Positions 38,441-46,923 of a DNA stretch of 64,000 nucleotides are shown one piece after another. The stretch covers positions 1 to 64,000 of the forward strand of contig CAMJFY010000004.1 of NCBI GenBank assembly GCA_946405105.1, in the 5' to 3' direction. This stretch comes from an uncultured Caryophanales bacterium. Its GTDB lineage: Bacteria > Bacillota_I > Bacilli_A > Acholeplasmatales > Anaeroplasmataceae. Every line of letters begins with the position of its first letter. The first letter of the stretch is position 1. The notes under the pieces are model-generated. The model saw only the letters and a program-made list of their open reading frames with translations. It was not told the DNA's origin and did not search any database. Both the position numbers and the translations under genes were made by a program.

Positions 38441-40000
38441 ATGAATGATATAAATAATAAAAATGTTTATAAAATTCCATATTTTAAAAGACTTGTTTTA
38501 CTTTGTCTTTTGTTTTTTAAGCTAGGTATAGTTAACTTCGGTGGTGGCTATGCCCTTTTACCATTGTTATCAAGAGAATTGGTTGACAAAAAGGGCTGGT
38601 GTACTGACGAGGAGCTCGCAGATTATTATGCAGTTGGTCAATGTACTCCAGGTGCGATGGCAGTAAATGTATCAACCTTTATTGGATATAGAATATGTGG
38701 TACATTAGGTGGTATTTTAGCTACATTATCATTTGTATCACCTGCGTTTATAATTATTTTTATAATTGCTACATTATTAACAAATTTCAGCTCTAATCCA
38801 TTTGTTGTTAATGCGTTAGCTGGAATTAATGTTGTTGTGTTTATATTAGTTTTATCAGCTATAGTTAAGCTATCAAAAAAATCTATAGTAGACATTTGGG
38901 GATTGATGATGGCTATAATTATTGCCTTTTGTGCAATATTTATTAAAGTTGTTCCTCTATATGCATACATAATAGCTGCCGCATTATTGGGCTTATTAAT
39001 TAATTTCATTAAGGAAAGACGTTTTGAAGCTAAATATAGGGTTAAACAACCTGAGGCTGAAGTATCAAAGGAAGAAGAAAAAGCTGAAATAGAAACTAAA
39101 GAAGAAAAACCTAAAAGTGATACAAAGAAAAATGTTTTATTCTTTATATTAGGTTTATTTGTTGGATTATTATTTGGATTAATCGGATGTATTTCATTAT
39201 TATTTATCAAAAATAAAAAATATCGTAATGCATTAATTATTACATCATTTTTCTGGATAATTATTGCCGTATGCTTAATTGTTTCTCTCGCAACTAATAA
39301 TTGGATATTCTTTACAGTATATTTCAATTTCTTTAGAATTGGTGCTTGTGCCTTTGGTGGAGGACTTGCAACCTTACCATTCCTTGCTGAGCTTGGTCAA
39401 TCAACTGGCTGGTTTAATGAAGAACAGCTAACTGCAATGCTAGCAGTATCTGAATCAACTCCAGGAGCTATGGGTATTAATATGTCTACATATGTTGGAT
39501 ATACAGTATCTAAGGGTATATATAATAATTATTTCTTAGCATTCCTAGGAAGTATTATTTCAACATTAGGATTAGTATCTCCATCAATTATTGTTATATT
39601 AATTGTTTCATTATTCTTAAAAAAATTTAGTAAAAATAAATATGTTGCCTGGATATTTTATGGACTTAGGGCAGCATCTATTGGTTTAATATGCGCTGCC
39701 GCATATTCAGTATTAAAGGTATCAATATTTAATGTGGTAGATCCTAATGCTGATGTTGTTATTCATTATGATATAGTTTCAGCATTTAAGGCTACAATTG
39801 AATATTTCAATAATAATTCAGGTGCTAATTTCTTTAGTGCTATTTATAAGTTTGTTGAGCTATTAATTAATTTTAAGGCATTAGCTGTTGGATTAATTTT
39901 TGGTATATTTGTTTTCAAATTAAAAAAACACCCAGTTATTTATATTTTTATTGGTGCGATAATAGGAATTATACTTCAAATGGGTAATGTTGGTTTATAG
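38441..40000 (+). CDS. Chromate (CHR)-family transporter, fused tandem halves
   Basis: 519 aa. Both halves carry the CHR signature: GIVNFGGGYALLPLL...CTPGAMAVN in the first and GACAFGGGLATLPFL...STPGAMGIN in the second. In many Bacillota these are two separate short genes acting together. The two halves are joined by an acidic/Lys-rich linker (about 205-228) and an extra hydrophobic hairpin (about 232-290). The real substrate in anaerobes is often unknown. SD aaaggag upstream; the ABC-F gene follows by 7 bases. Confidence 0.85.
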   Translation: MNDINNKNVYKIPYFKRLVLLCLLFFKLGIVNFGGGYALLPLLSRELVDKKGWCTDEELADYYAVGQCTPGAMAVNVSTFIGYRICGTLGGILATLSFVSPAFIIIFIIATLLTNFSSNPFVVNALAGINVVVFILVLSAIVKLSKKSIVDIWGLMMAIIIAFCAIFIKVVPLYAYIIAAALLGLLINFIKERRFEAKYRVKQPEAEVSKEEEKAEIETKEEKPKSDTKKNVLFFILGLFVGLLFGLIGCISLLFIKNKKYRNALIITSFFWIIIAVCLIVSLATNNWIFFTVYFNFFRIGACAFGGGLATLPFLAELGQSTGWFNEEQLTAMLAVSESTPGAMGINMSTYVGYTVSKGIYNNYFLAFLGSIISTLGLVSPSIIVILIVSLFLKKFSKNKYVAWIFYGLRAASIGLICAAAYSVLKVSIFNVVDPNADVVIHYDIVSAFKATIEYFNNNSGANFFSAIYKFVELLINFKALAVGLIFGIFVFKLKKHPVIYIFIGAIIGIILQMGNVGL

Positions 40001-40007
40001 GTGGATT

Positions 40008-41561
40008 ATGAGTGTTTTAAAGTGTGAGGATATAAGCTTTTCTTTTGGAAATAGAATAATATTAGAGGATGCTTCATTTGTAATGAATAAGGGTGAGCAT
40101 ATTGCCCTAATTGGTTTAAATGGAGAAGGAAAGTCTACATTTATTAAGGTTATTACAGGTGAATTATCTCCTGATAGCGGAAGAATTGAATGGGCTAAAT
40201 ATACAACTACTGGCTACCTTGATCAATATACATCACTTGAGGCTGGTAAAACTATTAGAGATGTTTTAAGAAGTGCATTTGATGAAATGTATAAGCTAGA
40301 AAATCAAATGAATTCATTATATGAAAACATGGCTAATATGTCAGATGATGAAATGAATAAGGCAATGGAAGAGGCTGGAGAAATAGCATCTACATTAGAA
40401 TCTGCCGGATTCTATTCAATTGATTCAACAGTTGAAGAGGTCGCAAACGGTTTAGGACTTGGTGACATTGGACTTGACCATGATGTATCTAATTTATCTG
40501 GTGGTCAAAGAAGTAAGGTTTTATTAACAAAGCTAATTCTAGAAAAGCCGATGATTTTAATTCTAGATGAGCCAACAAATTTCTTAGATGAAGAACAAAT
40601 TAATTGGCTTACAAATTATTTAATTAATTATGAGAATGCATTCTTATTAGTTAGCCATGATATTCCATTCTTAAATAAAGTAACTAATGTTACATATCAT
40701 ATGGAGGATGGAAATTTAACAAGATATGCTGGTAATTATGATGACTATATGAGAATGTATGAAATTGAAAAGAGAAATCAAAATATAGCTTATGAGAAGC
40801 AACAAAAAGAAATTAAAGATTTAAAAGAATTTATTGCCAAAAATAAGGCAAGAGTTGCCACTACAGATCTTGCTAAATCTCGTCAAAGAAGATTAGATAA
40901 AATGGAAATCATTGACAAGGCAAAAGAGGTTATTAAGCCTACATTCAAATTTAAAGAATGTGGGGCATCTGGTAAATTCGTATTTGTTGCCGATAATTTA
41001 GTTATTGGCTATAATACTCCATTATCTAAACCAATTTCATTTACAATTGAACGTGGACAAAAAGTCGCAATTAAGGGTGCCAATGGTATTGGTAAATCTA
41101 CATTATTAAAAACATTACTTGGTGAATTAAAGCCAATTTCAGGAACATGTACTCAGGATTATAATATCCATTATGGATATTTCAAGCAGGAAGAGGAATA
41201 TGATAAGGTATCTGCCTTAGATGAGGTATGGAATATGTATCCTGCCATGACAAATGCTGAGGTTAGAGGTGCACTTGCATCTTGTGGATTAACAAGAGAA
41301 AAGATTGAATCATTAATGATAGTTTTATCTGGTGGTGAGGCTGCCAAGGTTAGACTTTGTAAGATAATGTTAAAGGAATGTAATACTTTGGTATTAGATG
41401 AGCCTACAAACCATTTAGATGTATACGCAAAGGAATCATTAAAGGAAGCCCTTAAAGCATTTAAGGGAACAATAGTATTAGTATGTCATGAGCCAGAATT
41501 TTATTCTGATATAGTGACAAATGTATTTAACGCAGAGGAATGGACTACAAAGATTTTATAG
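40008..41561 (+). CDS. ABC-F family ATP-binding protein (YkpA/YbiT-like)
   Basis: 517 aa, two ABC domains and no membrane span. Walker A GLNGEGKST and GANGIGKST; signatures LSGGQRSK and LSGGEAAK; Walker B ILDEPTNFLDEE and VLDEPTNHLDVY. The linker between them (about 245-300) is charged and helical, as in ribosome-acting ABC-F proteins. Probably a translation factor acting at the ribosome E site; resistance cannot be inferred. The start at 40008 is chosen (ggtgg upstream). Confidence 0.9.
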   Translation: MSVLKCEDISFSFGNRIILEDASFVMNKGEHIALIGLNGEGKSTFIKVITGELSPDSGRIEWAKYTTTGYLDQYTSLEAGKTIRDVLRSAFDEMYKLENQMNSLYENMANMSDDEMNKAMEEAGEIASTLESAGFYSIDSTVEEVANGLGLGDIGLDHDVSNLSGGQRSKVLLTKLILEKPMILILDEPTNFLDEEQINWLTNYLINYENAFLLVSHDIPFLNKVTNVTYHMEDGNLTRYAGNYDDYMRMYEIEKRNQNIAYEKQQKEIKDLKEFIAKNKARVATTDLAKSRQRRLDKMEIIDKAKEVIKPTFKFKECGASGKFVFVADNLVIGYNTPLSKPISFTIERGQKVAIKGANGIGKSTLLKTLLGELKPISGTCTQDYNIHYGYFKQEEEYDKVSALDEVWNMYPAMTNAEVRGALASCGLTREKIESLMIVLSGGEAAKVRLCKIMLKECNTLVLDEPTNHLDVYAKESLKEALKAFKGTIVLVCHEPEFYSDIVTNVFNAEEWTTKIL

Positions 41562-41570
41562 GTGATTAGC

Positions 41571-43052
41571 ATGGTTAAAGAATTTAAAAATGTCAAAACT
41601 GAATATTTACCTGATACTGAAGTTACAATCAATGATAAAAAATATTTAATTCATGGTGTTATTGATGGTGAAGATATTTTAGTTGAGACAGATTTAAAAT
41701 ATCCAAAGCTAAAAGAAGTAACAAAGGAATCACCTGAAAGAATTCATGATGGCTGTATTTATCAAAATGAATGTGGTGGATGTAGATTCATGCATATAAA
41801 TTATGATTATGAGAAGAAGCTTAAACAAAAATTCTTAACAGATTTATTTAAGCCATTTGGGCTTGGTGAAATTCCATTTACAGGTATGGAAAATCCATAT
41901 AATTATAGAAATAAATGCCAAATGACATATAAGCTATCTAAATCTAAAAAGGTAGTTTCAGGCCTATATGAGGAATATACTCATAATATTGTAACAATCT
42001 CTAATTGTATGTTACAAAGTGAAAAATCTAATCAAATAATTGAGATATTAAACAAGATTTTAACTAAAAATAAAATCCAACCATATGATGAAAAAACAAG
42101 AACAGGAATCATAAGACATATCTTTATAAGATATGGATTTAATTCTAAACAAATAATGTTAGTCATTGTAACTAACGGTGAATTCTTCCCAGGAAGAAAT
42201 AATGTTATTAAGGATTTAAATAAAGAAAATTTAGGAATAACAACAATTGTTCAAAATTATAATTCAAGAGATACATCTATTGTTTTAGGTGAAAAGGAAA
42301 GAGTCATTTATGGTCCTGGATACATCTATGAATATGTATCTGATTATAAATTTAAAATATCTCCAAAATCATTTTTCCAGGTAAATACTAAAGGAATGGA
42401 AATCCTTTATTCTAAAGCAATTAAAAATTCTAAAATAAAGAATACTGATATTGTAATAGATGCATATTGTGGTGTTGGTACAATATCTATTTTTGCCTCT
42501 AAATTTGCCAAAAAGGTATATGGTGTTGAATTAAACAAAAACGCAATTGTAGACGCTAGATTAAATGCTAAAATTAACAATATTTCAAATATTGAATTTA
42601 TTGCCGATGACGCAACAAATTTCATGACTCATCTAGCTAAAAATAAAGAAAAGGTAGATGTAGTAATAATGGATCCACCAAGAGATGGATCTACTAAGCA
42701 ATTTATAAACGCTATTGGCTATTTAAAGCCAAGAAAGGTAGTTTATATATCTTGTGATGCAAGAACTCTAAAAAGAGATTTATATATATTCTCAGATAAT
42801 GACTACATTATTAATTCAATCGAGGGTGTTGATATGTTCCCTAAGACACAGCATACAGAATGTATTGCGGTACTTGAATATGATAATGAGATAGAAGAAT
42901 TAGAAAAGCTTGTTAAAGAAAATAAAAAGAATAACACAAGAAAATATAATGAGAATAAAATAAAATATATTCCTAAAGCTGATGTTGAAATGATGAGAGA
43001 AGATAAATATGAAGCATCAGGTAATAAGAATCAAAAGAAATATAGATATTAA
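41571..43052 (+). CDS. rlmD: 23S rRNA (uracil-C5) methyltransferase, RlmD/TrmA family
   Basis: 493 aa SAM-dependent RNA methyltransferase. N-terminal TRAM-like region, Fe-S Cys motif CIYQNECGGCRF with a later NC, SAM-binding VIDAYCGVGTISIFA, and catalytic block YISCDARTLKRDL (nucleophilic Cys). Bacillota have more than one paralog (RlmCD type), so the exact uridine is uncertain. A Lys/Asn-rich tail of about 40 residues follows. Start at 41571 with aggtgat. Confidence 0.85.
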   Translation: MVKEFKNVKTEYLPDTEVTINDKKYLIHGVIDGEDILVETDLKYPKLKEVTKESPERIHDGCIYQNECGGCRFMHINYDYEKKLKQKFLTDLFKPFGLGEIPFTGMENPYNYRNKCQMTYKLSKSKKVVSGLYEEYTHNIVTISNCMLQSEKSNQIIEILNKILTKNKIQPYDEKTRTGIIRHIFIRYGFNSKQIMLVIVTNGEFFPGRNNVIKDLNKENLGITTIVQNYNSRDTSIVLGEKERVIYGPGYIYEYVSDYKFKISPKSFFQVNTKGMEILYSKAIKNSKIKNTDIVIDAYCGVGTISIFASKFAKKVYGVELNKNAIVDARLNAKINNISNIEFIADDATNFMTHLAKNKEKVDVVIMDPPRDGSTKQFINAIGYLKPRKVVYISCDARTLKRDLYIFSDNDYIINSIEGVDMFPKTQHTECIAVLEYDNEIEELEKLVKENKKNNTRKYNENKIKYIPKADVEMMREDKYEASGNKNQKKYRY

Positions 43053-43057
43053 TAAAA

Positions 43058-43088
43058 TGCTCTAACTATTTGGTTAGAGTATTTTTTC
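43058..43088 (+). terminator. Intrinsic terminator after rlmD
   Basis: Stem ctctaac/gttagag (extended outward by weak pairs), then attttttctttt. Confidence 0.8.
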
Positions 43089-43169
43089 TTTTTATGTATT
43101 TTTTAAAAATATTTGATACAATAAAAATATAGAGTTCGATTTTATTAAATTATAATGAGGTAATAGTGT

Positions 43170-43697
43170 ATGAGAATATTATTTGAAATAGATTATAAGA
43201 ATTATGATGTAAATGGAACAGTAGGTAAAAGACCATCAGCTAGAGGAATAATTATTAAAGATGATAAGCTTGCTATGGTATATTCTAGAAAATATGATTA
43301 TTATAAATTCCCTGGTGGAGGAATAGAGGCTAATGAAACTAATGAAGAAGCTTTAATTAGAGAAGTTAAAGAAGAGGTTGGTTTAGAAGTAATTCCTGAA
43401 TCTATTCAAGAATATGGTCTTGCTATAAGAAAAGAAAAAGGAAAAGTAGAAGATATATTTATTCAAGAAAATTATTATTACCTTTGTAAAATAACAGATA
43501 AAATTTTAGAACAAGATTTAGATGATTATGAGGATGAAGAAGGATTTATATTAAAATGGGTAGATGCAACTACCGCAATAGATGCAAATCTAAATCATGA
43601 TCATAAAGAAAAAAATTCTCCTAGAAACATTCATATGTTTGAAAGAGAAGCTAAAGTATTAGGTACTTTAATCGCAGAAGATTTAATTAAAAAATAA
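43170..43697 (+). CDS. Nudix hydrolase
   Basis: 175 aa. Complete Nudix box GGGIEANETNEEALIREVKEEVGL fits Gx5Ex7REuxEExGu, so it should cleave a nucleoside diphosphate-linked substrate with Mg2+. A C-terminal segment of about 30 residues follows the fold. Monocistronic. Substrate unknown. Confidence 0.88.
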   Translation: MRILFEIDYKNYDVNGTVGKRPSARGIIIKDDKLAMVYSRKYDYYKFPGGGIEANETNEEALIREVKEEVGLEVIPESIQEYGLAIRKEKGKVEDIFIQENYYYLCKITDKILEQDLDDYEDEEGFILKWVDATTAIDANLNHDHKEKNSPRNIHMFEREAKVLGTLIAEDLIKK

Positions 43698-43875
43698 TAT
43701 ATTAATTAAGCTCGTAACTTTTTGTTATGAGCTTTTCGTTTTTAGATAGTTATAAAATAGTCCGTTTTTACTTTTTATTGATATTATCAATATTAATGAA
43801 ATAAATTGTTGTTAAATTGACATTTAAGTGTTAAAATATTTATGTTTATTAAAAAAAGATAAGTGGGGTATTATA
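43698..43875. other. Intergenic region before nfnA
   Basis: Contains a short weak hairpin near 43709-43733 (agctcgtaac...gttatgagct) followed by ttttcgttttt, probably the Nudix gene terminator. No gene seen. Confidence 0.5.
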
Positions 43876-44739
43876 ATGTACAAAATTGTTAACAAAAGAG
43901 TTTTAAATCCTACCGTAACAGAAATGGATATTGACGCACCTTTAGTTGCTAATAAAGCAAAGGCTGGTCAATTTATTATTTTAAGAGTTGACGAAGAGGG
44001 AGAAAGAATTCCTCTAACTATTGCAGGAAGCAATAAAGAAGAAGGAACTGTTAAAATTATTTTCCAAATCGTTGGTTCAACTACTGAGAAATTAAACCAT
44101 AAGAATGCTGGAGATTATATCCAAGATTTCGTTGGACCTTTAGGCGTTGCAACTCATATTGATGGATTAAAGAACGTATGTGTAGTTGGTGGTGGTGTTG
44201 GTTGTGCTATCGCATGGCCAGTTGCTAAAGCTTTACATGAAAACGGAACTAAGGTTACATCAATTGTTGGTTTTAGAAATAAAGATTTAGTTATTTTAGA
44301 GGATGAATTCAAGCAATGCTCTGACAATTTAATTGTTATGACAGATGATGGTTCATATGCTAGAGAAGGAAATGTTACAATCCCTCTAAAGGAATTATTA
44401 GATGCTGGTGAAAAGTTTGATATGATTATCACTATCGGACCAGTTATCATGATGAAGTTTGTAACATTAGCTGCAAAGCCATACAATGTTCCAGTAACAG
44501 TATCAATGAATCCAATTATGATTGATGGTACAGGAATGTGTGGTGGATGTCGTTTAACTCTTAACCAAGATGGTAAGAAGGTTACTAAGTTTGCATGTGT
44601 AGACGGACCTGATTTCAATGGTTATGAGGTAGACTTCGATGAAGCTATGTCAAGAGGAAGAATGTATTTTGATTTTGAAAGAAAGAAGCATGAAGAAACA
44701 TGTAATCTTTTCAAAAAAGAAGCAGGAGGTAACAAGTAA
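43876..44739 (+). CDS. nfnA: Ferredoxin-NADP+ reductase-type flavoprotein, NfnA/SudB subunit
   Basis: 287 aa. FAD-binding beta barrel (GQFIILRVDEEGERIPLTIAG), NAD(P) region VCVVGGGVGCAIAWPVAKAL, and a [2Fe-2S] cluster motif GMCGGCRLTL ... KFACVDGP. With the next gene it forms the NfnAB type complex that couples NADH, ferredoxin and NADPH by electron bifurcation. The ATG at 43876 with tggggt SD is used; the longer track start is not family-like. Ends in TAATG overlap with nfnB. Confidence 0.88.
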   Translation: MYKIVNKRVLNPTVTEMDIDAPLVANKAKAGQFIILRVDEEGERIPLTIAGSNKEEGTVKIIFQIVGSTTEKLNHKNAGDYIQDFVGPLGVATHIDGLKNVCVVGGGVGCAIAWPVAKALHENGTKVTSIVGFRNKDLVILEDEFKQCSDNLIVMTDDGSYAREGNVTIPLKELLDAGEKFDMIITIGPVIMMKFVTLAAKPYNVPVTVSMNPIMIDGTGMCGGCRLTLNQDGKKVTKFACVDGPDFNGYEVDFDEAMSRGRMYFDFERKKHEETCNLFKKEAGGNK

Positions 44740-46148
44740 TGGCTATTGATCCTAAAAAGCATGAAATGCCTACACAAGAGCCAAAGGTAAGAGCTCATAA
44801 CTTCAACGAGGTTGCTCTTGGTTATACAGCAAGCGTTGCTGTTGAAGAAGCAAAAAGATGTTTAAATTGTAAAAATAGACCATGTGTAAATGGTTGTCCT
44901 GTTAATATTCAAATTCCTGATTTTATTTCAAGAATTAAAGAAGGAGATTTTGAAGGTGCTTATCAAATCATCAACAAGACTTCATCTTTACCTGCAGTAT
45001 GTGGTCGTGTATGTCCACAAGAATCACAATGTGAATCTAAATGTACTTTAGGTATTAAGTTCGAGCCAGTTGGAATTGGCCGTCTTGAAAGATTTGTTGC
45101 TGATTATCATAATGCTAATGACAATGTTAAGGTTGAAGTACCTGCAAGCAATGGTCATAAGGTAGCAATCGTTGGTTCAGGACCTTCTGGATTAACATGT
45201 GCTGGTGACTTAGCTAAGAAGGGCTACAAAGTTACTATTTATGAAGCATTACATCAAGCTGGTGGTGTATTAGTTTATGGTATTCCTGAATTCAGATTAC
45301 CTAAATCAATCGTTAGTAAAGAAGTAGATACATTAAAGAAGCTAGGTGTTGATGTTGAAACTAATGTTGTTATTGGTAAGACATTAACAATCGATGAATT
45401 ATTCGATATGGGATTCGAAGCTATCTTCGTTGGTAGTGGTGCTGGTTTACCTAACTTTATGAATATTCCTGGTGAAGGATATAAGGGTGTTTATTCAGCA
45501 AATGAATTCTTAACAAGAAGTAATTTAATGAAGGCTTATAAAGAAAATCCAGATACACCTATTATGAAGGGTGGTAATGTTATCGTTGTTGGTGGTGGTA
45601 ACGTTGCTATGGATGCAGCTAGAACTGCACTTCGTTTAGGTGCTGATAAGGTATATATTGTATATCGTCGTTCAATGGAAGAATTACCTGCTCGTAAAGA
45701 AGAAGTTGAGCATGCAATGGAAGAAGGCATTGAATTCAAGCTATTATGTAACCCAATCGAAGTATTAGGATACGAAAACGAAAATGATAAGAGAGATCCT
45801 AAGAACGGATTTGTTACAGGCGTTAAATGTATTAAGATGGAATTAGGTGCTCCTGACGAAAAGGGAAGAAGACGTCCTGTTCCTATTAAGGATTCTGAAT
45901 TCGTAATTGATGCAAATGCAGTAATTATTGCAATCGGTACATCTCCAAACCCATTAATTAAGAATACAACAAAGGGCTTAGAGGTTAATTCACACGGCGG
46001 AATCATCGTTAACGAAGAAGGATTAACATCTAGAGAATCAGTATATGCTGGTGGAGATGCTGTAACAGGTGCTGCAACAGTTATTTCAGCAATGGGTGCT
46101 GGTAAGGTTGCTGCAGGTGCTATAGATAAATATTTATCTAATAAGTAA
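44739..46148 (+). CDS. nfnB: NfnB/GltD-type NADPH oxidoreductase subunit
   Basis: 469 aa. N-terminal [4Fe-4S] Cys clusters (CLNCKNRPCVNGCP, then CGRVCPQESQCESKC), FAD site VAIVGSGPSGLTCAGDLAKKG and NADPH site VIVVGGGNVAMDAARTALRLGA. Same family as the glutamate synthase small subunit, but pairing with nfnA (1-base overlap) and lack of gltB point to NfnB. Provides NADPH for anabolism such as the BCAA pathway. Confidence 0.88.
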   Translation: MAIDPKKHEMPTQEPKVRAHNFNEVALGYTASVAVEEAKRCLNCKNRPCVNGCPVNIQIPDFISRIKEGDFEGAYQIINKTSSLPAVCGRVCPQESQCESKCTLGIKFEPVGIGRLERFVADYHNANDNVKVEVPASNGHKVAIVGSGPSGLTCAGDLAKKGYKVTIYEALHQAGGVLVYGIPEFRLPKSIVSKEVDTLKKLGVDVETNVVIGKTLTIDELFDMGFEAIFVGSGAGLPNFMNIPGEGYKGVYSANEFLTRSNLMKAYKENPDTPIMKGGNVIVVGGGNVAMDAARTALRLGADKVYIVYRRSMEELPARKEEVEHAMEEGIEFKLLCNPIEVLGYENENDKRDPKNGFVTGVKCIKMELGAPDEKGRRRPVPIKDSEFVIDANAVIIAIGTSPNPLIKNTTKGLEVNSHGGIIVNEEGLTSRESVYAGGDAVTGAATVISAMGAGKVAAGAIDKYLSNK

Positions 46149-46159
46149 TTAAAAAAATA

Positions 46160-46186
46160 AGTGTTGTAAGAACTACAGCACTTTTT
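46160..46186 (+). terminator. Intrinsic terminator after nfnAB
   Basis: 9-bp stem agtgttgta/tacagcact with one G-U pair, loop agaac, then ttttt. Confidence 0.85.
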
Positions 46187-46215
46187 GACTTATTATTTTA
46201 TATAAATAAATAATA

Positions 46216-46224
46216 TGTTATAAT
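46216..46224 (+). promoter_or_regulatory. Extended -10 promoter
   Basis: TGtTATAAT upstream of the membrane protein/aconitase/citrate synthase genes. Confidence 0.6.
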
Positions 46225-46249
46225 TAGTTGTATTTTATTGGTGTACTTA

Positions 46250-46918
46250 ATGAAAAAGATTAAATTATCTATTATTTTTAATTTTATAATCTTTGGATTA
46301 ATGGTTATTGGCTCAATAATGGCATTTAGTGGCCTACGCTTCGATTTAACTGTTGATACTCCAACATTTTATTCAGTAATAAGATATTTCACTGTTCAGT
46401 CAAATATCTTTATGGGAATAATAGCACTTTTATTTGCAATAAATGAAATATTGCATATTAAAAGGGGAATTGAAATTAATAAGACTCTTTTCATTTTTAA
46501 ATATATTGCTACAGTATGTGTTGCAATAACATTCTTTACAGTAGCTTTAATATTAGCTCCAATATTTTATGGTAGTAGATATTTCGAATTGTTTTATGAT
46601 GAAAATCTATTTTTCCATTTTGTAATACCAGTTTTATCAATAATAGCATTTATATTATTTGAAAATAGAAATGATATTACAAAGAAAATTACATTTACAG
46701 GCTTAATGCCATTTTCAATCTATACAGTATTCTATTTAATTGCCGCACTTACTCATATGCAAGATGGCAAAATAATGGAAGGATATGACTGGTATGGATT
46801 CTTATATTTTGGTATTCCAATTTTTATAGTATTATCAATAGTAATGGTAATATTATCATATTTAATTTCATTTATTCTATATTTCTTAAACAAGAAATTA
46901 TATAAAACAGAGGAGTGA
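46250..46918 (+). CDS. Pr6Pr-like six-helix membrane protein
   Basis: 222 aa with about six hydrophobic helices. The segment VIRYFTVQSNIFMGIIALLF resembles the RYFTxxSN motif of the Pr6Pr (FAR-17a/AIG1-like) family, whose function is unknown in bacteria. The ATG at 46250 is preferred to the GTG. It ends 5 bases before aconitase and is probably cotranscribed; a functional link is not evident. Confidence 0.65.
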   Translation: MKKIKLSIIFNFIIFGLMVIGSIMAFSGLRFDLTVDTPTFYSVIRYFTVQSNIFMGIIALLFAINEILHIKRGIEINKTLFIFKYIATVCVAITFFTVALILAPIFYGSRYFELFYDENLFFHFVIPVLSIIAFILFENRNDITKKITFTGLMPFSIYTVFYLIAALTHMQDGKIMEGYDWYGFLYFGIPIFIVLSIVMVILSYLISFILYFLNKKLYKTEE

Positions 46919-46923
46919 TTACA

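Noticed and set aside
38638-39327. Minus-strand 229-aa ORF under the chromate-type transporter
   Set aside because: Antisense shadow with repetitive Asn/Ile/Thr composition and no family features.
45536-46006. Minus-strand 156-aa ORF under nfnB
   Set aside because: Shadow of a well-supported gene; no start signal.
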